This document shows positions 55,840 through 64,000 of a stretch of 64,000 nucleotides of DNA, in pieces (the first letter of the stretch is position 1; each line of letters opens with the position of its first letter). The translations under genes were made by a program, and so were the position numbers. The stretch comes from Apiotrichum sp. Y4204. Its lineage: Eukaryota > Basidiomycota > Tremellomycetes > Trichosporonales > Trichosporonaceae. The DNA lies in contig JAMYHL010000011.1 of NCBI GenBank assembly GCA_025531455.1, positions 558,001-622,000 of the forward strand, given 5' to 3'. Under the pieces are notes generated by a model. It saw only the letters and a program-made list of their open reading frames with translations, was not told the origin of the DNA and did not search any database.

Positions 55840-57184
55840 CTAGCCCGTGTACTCGGAGTGCACAGACCACGCGGACGCAGGGCGGAACCCACTGGGTGTC
55901 CAGACGAGGTACTCGTCGGGCGATGGCTCGGGGATGCCGTGCCTTAGCAGGTCGTCGCGCATGTCGATGAGCACGCGCTTGCGCACGCGCAGCATCTGCC
56001 TGTGGATGTACCACAACGCGCCGAGGGTGATGATAATCGAGGTCCCAAGGCTGGGGAGGTTAGAGGGGGTTCGCGTGGGGGACACTGTGACGTACACTAC
56101 GTTGCTGAGCACAATGTCATCACGGCTCGGGCTTGATGTCACCATCACACCAACGTAGACGGCTATGAACTGCTTCGGAAGAGAGAAGACAAGAGCCATC
56201 AGGAAACGGGTGTACTGAGGATCAGCTTGAATCAGGAGGAAAGGTGCGAAGCTACTCACCTCAAGCCCGCAAATCGCAAAGATTGTCTGAACGTTAGTCA
56301 TGACCCAACAACACCACCACTGGACCCTACCGTTGATACATGTGTCGGAATAGCGCTGAGCCGCACGACCCAGGCAACAAAGAGGCCGCCATTCGAAACG
56401 ACCCGGCTGAGGCACGAGTAGTTGAGGCTCTGGCGGGAGAACCGTCCTGCGCGAGCACGGCAGCATGTGCGGAACATCCTGTGTGTAAGTGAGTGTGACG
56501 GAATGGAGAGGGAGTGTATGGAATGTCGAGTATTGATGACTTACGTGAAACATGCCAGCTCGCCAATGATAGTGCCTGCGGCCGCGATCGCGCAACCACC
56601 GCGAACGCCCCACACAACGCCGGCGAGAATCATGATAATTTCTGTGGGAGTCAGCAATGTGCAAACGTGTGAACAGTTTTATGCGCACCGCTACCAAAGA
56701 GGGGAGGGAAGGAGCAGACGACCATTGCTGCAATGGGGACGATCCACCCATACCGGATCTTGCGCACGCGTTCGACGACAGGCATTAAGCGTTCAACAAT
56801 CTGCGAGTTAGCGCGCTGCTTGAAAGTCAATTTGCTCAGCAGAGTTCCACTGACCTCGCGATGGTAGATAGCCACAAAGGAAACGGCCGCAAGGAGCCCC
56901 AAACCCGCGAGATAGAACGGTACCCAATCCTTGCGCACCCAGAAGCGCCAATCGCTCGCGCGCTCCCACGTCAGCAGGCCCTGTTCATACGCCTCGCGCT
57001 CGGCCTCGGTGAGCTGCTCGTCCTCATCACTGCCGCAGTCGTATCCGCAATGGCAGAGTGTTCCGGGTTTGCACCGGTGTGCGCCGAGCAGCGGCGTGCG
57101 TGGGGTCGATGGCGAGTTGAAGCCACTCGACTCGGACGCGGAGTAGACGGTCACGACCGTGCCGTAATTTGATTTGGACGGCAT
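55840..57184 (-). CDS. TVP38: TVP38/TMEM64-family membrane protein (VTT domain)
   Basis: Golgi/endosomal multi-spanning protein of the SNARE-associated/DedA-like VTT superfamily, whose members are lipid scramblases or transporters. Seven exons (56855-57184, 56689-56800, 56545-56641, 56331-56478, 56260-56286, 56096-56214, 55840-56050) join in phase to 347 residues. A cytosolic N-terminus with CHCGYDCGSDEDE precedes TM1 (WVPFYLAGLGLLAAVSFVAI). The VTT core follows: FPPLFGSEIIMILAGVVWG, GGCAIAAAGTIIGELACF and VVRLSAIPTHVSTTIFAICG. The C-terminal tail is hydrophilic. Exon 5 is only 27 nt (TIFAICGLE). The last intron (56051-56095, 45 nt, GTACGT donor, CTAAC branch) is a multiple of three and lacks a stop, so retention would add 15 residues. 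Confidence 0.88.
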
Positions 57185-60100
57185 GCGAGTAAGTAGAGGA
57201 GAATCCAGGAAGCTTGAGTACGACGTAGAGAAGTGAGAAACCAGGAATGTTTGGAGGAAGGACGGGAATGTCTTGTCTTATTTGTGCCTCTAAATATTAA
57301 TGTCGGAGGAGGATGCTGCTGGCCGGTGTGCCTCGCAATGCACAAAGGCTGTGCGCGTGCAGATCAAGAGAGCAACCTTGCGATCGAGTGATGCAGACTG
57401 CTTCGAGAGTGGTCGACGGTGGTGTTCGCGCTTGTTGGTGGTGAACAGTAGTGATGGAGGAGGGGTACGAGTTTGAGCTTGTCACAGTCGGAGATGAGCG
57501 TGCCAGAATGCCCAATAACAAGGTCGAGGTGTGCACTGTGCGCTCTGAGCTACTCAAGGTGCGGAAGGATGTGAGTGTGCTGCCGATGTGATCTGCTGAA
57601 GACGGAGGAGATGAGGGAGTGTGTGGAGTGAGCACCAATGTTGTCTCGGCCGTCGATGATGATGAAGATGATGTATGCGTGCATGAATGTGGTTGACTCG
57701 AATGGCCAGTGGCAAGTTGACGCTCTGGGCAATTGTGCACGTTTTTGCCACCCAAAATCTATTGGGGCTATGCGCTACGCTATCTACGGATCTACAGGCC
57801 CTGCGGGTGACGATGGCTGGCACATGCATGCACACACACACATGAGACCGGGGCCCGGTCCATTATATCCATTATTTTCGGGCGCGGAATGAGGGATATG
57901 TCCGTTTGCCAGCCAGTAGCAACCCATACTTGTAGGCCCAAGGCTCATAGATCGAGGGCTCTGCTCGCCACCAACACACCCAGCAGGACGACCAGGTCCC
58001 CTATCACGAATGCATCCAATGGTACGAGAGCATTCCACAGGACACGGTCATTTATCAGATGGAAACTATACAATGTATCGCAGGGATATTGTGGGTATAT
58101 GAAGGCCCTGCGTGTTTTTTGATTTTACGGGGTGGTCAGTGGTTGAGGGGCAACTGTGTGGTGCGATGGGAGGTATGCAATCGACCCATCCATCAGGACG
58201 ATCATTCCATCTCGACCGACCCACACATGCCACACACTCACAGACATCACTCAAACGAACAAATGTAACCTGCCTTGCCAGGACCGCAGACAAACAGTTC
58301 CACCCACGACCTCGGACCGACATCTGCAACGTGGCACAAACAGATGGCACCTGGGGAAGAACAAGCGTTGCGACCCATGTTTGTGGCACAAATTTGAAGC
58401 TCAAGCACAGAACGGCAGCAGAAAGTTCTCCATCCCGTCCCCATGATTCCGATTCCAGACGCATTCGCTGCGGAGCCCGTGACCCCCAAACCTACACGGC
58501 TGGCGGGAACAGGCACTCGCGTACTCGCCCCGGCTGAAGCGTTCCTGCCCCGCCGGCGCCGCTCTGGGGTGCTCGGCGGATGGAACCACTAATGTTGCCG
58601 GCAGGCGTGCCGATCGGCTGCCGACATGGGAGGCAGGAGATAGAGCGACATGGTATGCTGGACTGCGAAGTCGGTGTGTGCGCGATGGGGTTTTCGCGAT
58701 CTCAGTCCTCTCCCACTGATAGCAGTGTTACGTAGGCAGATCTCCAGGTCTGTGGATCGAGCAGAATACGCTGTTGGCAATCTGGAGAATCGAGCGGAAC
58801 GCTGAAGAGAAGTGAATGAACGCTTTGGACCAAATACGGTGTTGATCTCTTGGAAGAGGAAGCCGCTACAACGACTCGGAAGACCCTACTCGAGCCGAAC
58901 GCCTGGGAACCGCAGCCGTAGACACTCCCTCCGTCAGTCTATACATGGCTCCCCGGCATGATGTCAACAGGCGCGCGACCTCGCCATATCGGTCAGGTTA
59001 CTGCTCTGTAGTAGTGATGATGACCTCCAAGCCTCAGCACCTTTGGGGAGCATCTGCGGCTCCAACAGAACCCACTATTCAAATCACTAGCCGCTGGAAC
59101 CTGGATGCAAAATGTCGCCGAGTATCCCACCGGGGCATCTTGCTTTGCACTTCGCAACTCGCATTTTGCAGCTCTCAGTGTGGCCTCACAGACTGTTATT
59201 AGCTCATGACCAAATCTGGACCTATGTGGCGCCGCGGAACGCGATAGACGGAGCATGATGCGCCACGGCACTGATGACGAGAGCGTGGCGGTGGTGGCAC
59301 AAGGTCATTGGATCCTAGGATTGGTCACGGCCACATTGGCAGGCCACTTGCTCGGTCAGTTTGTTGATGGGTCACCGGTTGGATGTTGCGTGCGTTGTTT
59401 TTCGGTACTGGCGTTGGGCACTGCTGTGCTGTGGCTCGCCGCAGCGAGCAACAGCCCCATCAGGAGGTATGGAAGTGCATACTGTACCGCCCGCGTCTAC
59501 CTGATCGCGTGGTGCAGGACCACATCTCGCGAACACTCCGCTACTTCTCCGCCCAGATCGCAGTCACGGGCAGTTGTCTGGCGCCACAGTGCCGTATCCT
59601 TCTGATTCAATTCTAAATTAAAGTGCACCGCTACTCTAAAGTGAGTAGGTTGGCGTGAGTGCGCGTGAGTGTTTGTCTGTTGAGTTGGGTTTGGCATCAG
59701 TTGGACAAAGCGAGGAGTAGTGGGAGTGCAAACGCAAACGGGATGAGTGAGCCCTCGGGGCAGACGTCAGCGCAGATGGCACAGACCTTTGTCCGACCTT
59801 GTTCCCTCGAGCTTCAGGCATTCACGCTCTCGGTTCTGCCCGCTCGAAGAATTCAAGCAGTCCCAAGAACGTGGAACGGGCGGACGGTCAACGTTATGGC
59901 CTGGACCCCGTTCCGCGACGCCACTCCCGCGCCCAGCTGCCAGATGTCGAGAGGTTACGTCGTCTGTCTATCTTGGAAGCTTGGAACCGGGATCCGGGAG
60001 TGGGGGTGAGTGTTGCGAGAGGAAGACTGTAGGGCTCTCTGCAGGGAGTCCAGTTCAGAATGTAACGGCGCGGTACCGGGAGGCGCGTCATCCTGGGTCG

Positions 60101-61264
60101 GCTCCAAGCTCCAAGCTGCACGGGTCCCTCCCTTGGCTCCCCTTATTCCCGTGCTACCACGCTCGATGTCTCCGGCCTGCGACTTGGCTCGATCGTCGAT
60201 GCACGACTCATGATCGCCGCAGCAGAAGCGCACAAGCCTTTGGGACCTCAGTTGACGGGGATCAGAAGATCAGAAGCTGGAGAGTGTAAGACACCGGCCG
60301 GGGATCTAGATGGCCAGATTTCCGGGGAGGGCAGACGCGCATCAACGAACGCCAGATATGGAAAAGAGGCGCCTTGCTGCGCGCGCGGGCGCCGGTGCGC
60401 GGGGCGGGTTGCTGGTCTTGTGGCACTTGGATGTGCACAGACCATTCGACCATGCTGGGCATGCCACGTCAGGACGTGTAACGCTGCACGGGCAAGGGCG
60501 CAAGGGCCAGTTGCATCGTCCAACTGTGGTACTGTGGGCTGTGACCTGTAGCCAACAGGTGGAATTGAGGAAGCGATTGGACAGGGTTCGTGCCAGTCCC
60601 CACCAGTGTTACGAGAAGGGAATCAGTATGGGGACCTCACATCACGGTCGGTGCTCCAAGCTGTTATGGGCCTGGCCCTACACAGTCCCGGGTGGCTTCC
60701 ATCACGCTCCCTGGTCTCGTTTTGATGAGCTCAGTTGCGAGCGGATCGAGCAGAGCTGTAAAGCATGTAGAGATCGTAGAGGCCACGCATTCACGGAGCG
60801 AACGACGGATCTGTGCGTATATCCACTACTGGATCCACGGAAAGCAGGAAGCTGGCCAAGCTGGAAAACTGTGCGTTTCCAAATATGAAGAACGCCCAAA
60901 CGCGCCAAACGCGAGGGACGCGTTGTTTTCGTGGTGTGCATCTGCGCACCTGCAATTCTGCAACAAATCACCCTTGGTCGAAATTGACTGCGCACCGCAA
61001 CGTCTACGACGTCTACGACGTCCACGACGCACCTCTTTAGAGGGGGAAGCGTACTGTTCACTTCTGTGTTTCACGCTTCTGCGAGGAACGGGTGTTCTCT
61101 TGCACTTCTCAGCACTTCTGTACTTCTGTGGCTTGTGCTAAAATAGTCTTCGATCGTCGACACATGGAGCTGGACCGCAAGGTGCAACGAAGCAAGTATA
61201 GATTAGCATCATGCCATCTGCAACCACCAGGTGTTGACATGTTGATTCTGTATTCTGCAAATGC
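57185..61264. other. Gene-poor region, left part
   Basis: About 4.1 kb upstream of the TVP38-family gene. No open frame shows a recognisable domain or a coherent splice series on either strand. A TACGACGTC-type short tandem lies at 61005-61030. The first few hundred bases must contain the TVP38 promoter. Confidence 0.4.
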
Positions 61265-61601
61265 TACTGTACTGCCGCGATATTACAAGACACCCTGTCA
61301 CGCGTCACAGCCAAATTGTCTTGTAATGTCACAGGTCACACCCAGGCTGTCTTGTGGACCAGGGCAGTCAGGGCTATTAGGAAATTTGTAATAGCACCAG
61401 GGCTAATACAAAAAACCTAATAACATTAGGCTGCCTTTTTTGAATCCTAATCCCCTCCACAAGACAATCAGAGAATTTACTAATAGAATTCCTAATGTCT
61501 TGTAGTGTCACAGGTCACAGCCGGTTTGTCTCGTCCCTGGTAAGTTGGCGGAGTAATTACAGTACACCCTGGGTGTCTTGTAATAACGCGGCAGTACAGT
61601 A
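61265..61601. mobile_element. MITE-like element with 31-bp terminal inverted repeats
   Basis: A 337-bp unit bounded by inverted repeats at 61265-61295 and 61571-61601 that match at 30 of 31 positions (each begins TACTGTACTGCCGCG when read inward). Inside, a 24-bp direct repeat (61317-61340 and 61496-61519, one mismatch) and six copies of TGTCTTGT in either orientation (61284, 61317, 61348, 61459, 61496, 61574) look like transposase-binding sites. The interior is AT-rich and carries CCTAATAACATTAGG at 61416-61430. No transposase is encoded, so it would be non-autonomous. A target-site duplication is not obvious beyond TA. Confidence 0.7.
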
Positions 61602-63439
61602 CATACCATCATGCACCATGCACCATGCGTTAACAGCACACCTTCCATGCCATCCACTGCTGCGGCGCCCACGGTATGGTGTGACCCCCTTAGAGTCCGG
61701 TACACGCCGGAGACCCGGTGCCTGGTGCCCCATAGCCGCACTCTTATTCTGGCAGTATGCACCTCAGATCTTTTCTGGCTTGAATTATTTATTCGACAAT
61801 GCGGCATATGGGCTTGCGGGGGGGTGTTTTCATTCTTTTTGTTTTATTTTCGCTTGCAACTCTCCCTGCACGCGTCCAGGACAACTCTGATTTACTTTTT
61901 GAGGGGACTGGGCGGCGAGGTGTTACGGAATGGCCATACGTATGTATGTATGGCGTACCGGAAACCTTCCAGGCATTGTTGTGCTATGGTTATGGAGTCG
62001 CACGCTCCGATCATCATCCGGTGCGCTACCGGCTGTCTCAATTGATGCTATGGAGACTATCATAACACAACAAGAGAGAGCAAGACAAGGAGCACTACAG
62101 AGAGCTGACAGAGTTGAGAAAAGCAGCTCAAGCGAAAAAAAAAAAAAAAAAAAAAACGTGACGCTTGAGCCCTCCCGCTGGCCCATCGGGACCCTGAGCG
62201 GTCCTGAGAGTCCCTGCATTGTGAGCGCTGACGACATACCACGCCTCGCTCACAGCCTAGGACCTGTACAACTGGAGCCATGGAGCCCTTGCCCCCCGGC
62301 ACCCTTCTCTGTGTGCCTGGTGCGGCCCGAGGGTCGATCGTCGTCTACCCATGCATGCTCGGTTTCTTCCCCGTTTGTAAGGAAGTGGTGCCCGCCCTGC
62401 TGGCCCTGCGAGGAACGGCGGGCAGGGAACCCAACCCTAGACCCGCAGAGTCTCGACCATCTGCATTGCTCAAAGCGGCTTGGGCTGGTTCGGACAGGGC
62501 CACCTCGATGCACCGGCGATCTTAGCACCTCACTTCCGCCCTCTGTAGTAATAATATGCCCTCTGGGCTCCAGCTCCCTAATGCGTGTCGCCTGGGATTA
62601 TTCACGAATCAGCTTTTGTATTAGTCGCCGGCGCCAGAGTGTGGGCGATGTGGCACAATGCGCGACTTGGACACCACGGCCCTGATCCTCTGGTCTCCAG
62701 CGCGCTCATTTTTTTTTTTTTCAGCGAATTCAGTGTTTTCCTTTTTGGTGTTCCGAGGCAGCCAGCTGGGCAGGTAAACCATAGGGTTCCCCGTCCCAGA
62801 GTGCGGATGCGTAAAGAGTGCCCTACATGCTTGCATGCCGCATGCCTCTATGTCGACTTGTAGAATGCATGCACGCTCAAAAGTGTCCGTCCACCCCAAA
62901 CGAATGGCGAAGCCTGAACCGTGGTCTCCGGTCTCTGTCGTTCTGCGTTCTCGTGGTCTGTTCCTGTACTAAAATCCGCCTCTGTTTTCCTGCCTGCCTC
63001 GGCCTGGGCACGACGCGGCGCGTGGGCCGTGTTCAATCAACACTCATTCCTCTGTATCAATCGTTTCGTCTTCCTCTGCCCACAGGCCCTCTGCCCTCTG
63101 GCCCCCTGGCCCGCGTCCTCTGCTCCCGGACTGTTGATTGCTAGTGGCGGCAAAACCCTTTTCTCGGATCTCCCTCCCGCAGACCTGGCGCCACTCCCAG
63201 GGCGGGGGTAGCGGGCAACAGGCAGCAGAGCTGGAGAGATACAACGCAGCAGAACTGCAACTGGTTGTTTCCTCCCTGGCACCCCTTTCCTGCACTCTCC
63301 CCTTGTGCAGGTGTGCTGGCTGCACTGTACGCGTATTGTTCCTCCTCCCCCCCGTCGCAGCGCCACAGAACCACAGGACCACAGGGGGACAAGTCAGTCA
63401 CAGTGCCAGCGCCAGCACCAGTGTCGCTCTGTTGCTCAC
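61602..63439. other. Gene-poor region, right part
   Basis: 1.8 kb without a supported gene. It holds a 22-bp A tract (62135-62156), a 13-bp T tract (62709-62721) and an imperfect inverted repeat around GTGCCCGCCCTGC/GGCGGGCA (about 62387-62425). A 251-codon open frame across the A tract gives only a poly-Lys run and is not credible. Confidence 0.4.
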
Positions 63440-64000
63440 GGTGTCGTCTGGCTTCCACCACTCTCTCTATCCCCTCTTTCCTCGTCCTCGTCATCTCACA
63501 CGGCGACCACCACTCCATCCTTCCTATCACCCCTTCTCCGTCCGACTCTCTTTCCTTCTCCCTTTCCCTCCTCGTCCCTCGACAAAACTACCTCGTCGTC
63601 CTCTTTGATTGTCGACCCGTTCCGACCAAGTGCTTTGCTAGGCATCGCACAACCACGCTCCTTCAACGTCCCCTCCCCTCTCAACACCCTCGTCGCCGCC
63701 GCCGTTGCACTCGCTCCGCTAGCCAGTGTCCACCCCCTCCGCCCGGTAGCGCTACCCATTTCTCGCCGTCTCACCTACTCGTCGGCGCGTGATCCCTCTG
63801 CCTCGTTCCGTTCGCGACACTTTTCTATCTTCCTTCGTTACGACTTTTTCGCCTGCCTTTCGCCTGCCCCTCTTCTTTTGCCAACCCCGCGCCCCACTCT
63901 CGACCCCGTCGACGATCGCCGCGCGTATCTGTTTGCCATCTTGTAATCACCAGCAGACACCTAGAGTCCCTCGACGCCCCATTCCCGGCAACCCCAACGC
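63440..64000 (+). promoter_or_regulatory. Pyrimidine-rich leader, probably of a plus-strand gene beyond the edge
   Basis: Strongly C/T-rich plus strand with repeated TCCTCGTC, TCCCTTTCCC-type runs, as seen immediately before the starts at 21926 and 43023. No ATG with a convincing reading frame follows before the window ends. Inference from composition only. Confidence 0.3.

Noticed and set aside
61930..62685. 251-codon plus-strand frame with a poly-Lys run
   Set aside because: Starts at a non-ATG codon, and the Lys run is just the 22-bp A tract; no domain.

Overview
The window is nuclear DNA of a fungus, most likely a basidiomycete yeast of the Tremellomycetes (Trichosporon/Cutaneotrichosporon/Cryptococcus relatives). 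The evidence is GC-rich sequence, monocistronic genes on both strands, and nearly every gene cut by several short introns (mostly 35-120 nt; GTGAGT-type donors, CTAAC/CTGAC branch sites, CAG acceptors). Proteins such as Pan2, Ste24 and adenosine kinase also carry the signatures I associate with Cryptococcus relatives. Species cannot be fixed from the sequence alone.

Layout, left to right: PAN2 (minus, cut by the left edge); OST5 (plus); STE24 (minus); an amidohydrolase-2-like protein (minus); an LDB17/SPIN90 homologue (minus); a 3.5-kb gene-free stretch; adenosine kinase (minus); a histidine phosphatase (plus); an ANCHR/ZFYVE19-like protein (minus); a carnitine acetyltransferase (plus); a CUE3/ASCC2 homologue (minus); an F-box protein (plus); tRNA-Ile(AAU) (plus); HEM4 (minus); a tiny histidine-rich protein (plus); a Dnf-type P4-ATPase (minus); a 3.3-kb gene-free stretch; RPB7 (minus); a RAX1-like RGS membrane protein (plus); HRP1 (minus); a membrane-anchored amidohydrolase (plus); tRNA-Phe(GAA) (minus) beside a 10-bp minisatellite; a large unrecognised protein (plus); a TVP38-family protein (minus); and a 6.8-kb gene-poor right end holding a small inverted-repeat element that resembles a MITE.

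I reassembled 20 spliced coding genes by hand. In each complete gene the exon phases close and a stop codon is reached; PAN2 is open at the edge. Most genes are unrelated housekeeping functions: mRNA decay (PAN2), mRNA 3'-end processing (HRP1), transcription (RPB7), N-glycosylation (OST5), CAAX processing (STE24), actin/endocytosis (LDB17), lipid flipping (DNF), ribosome rescue (CUE3), heme synthesis (HEM4) and acetyl-unit transport. Many sit head to head and share short promoters (PAN2/OST5, ADO1/phosphatase, CUE3/F-box, HEM4/His-rich, HRP1/amidohydrolase). I see no operon, CRISPR array, plasmid or prophage.

The least ordinary items are the MITE-like element, the histidine-rich 74-residue protein, the unrecognised 783-residue protein, the minisatellite that is open in every frame with one decapeptide, the 12-nt first exon of RPB7, and the unusual 5' splicing layout of HRP1.
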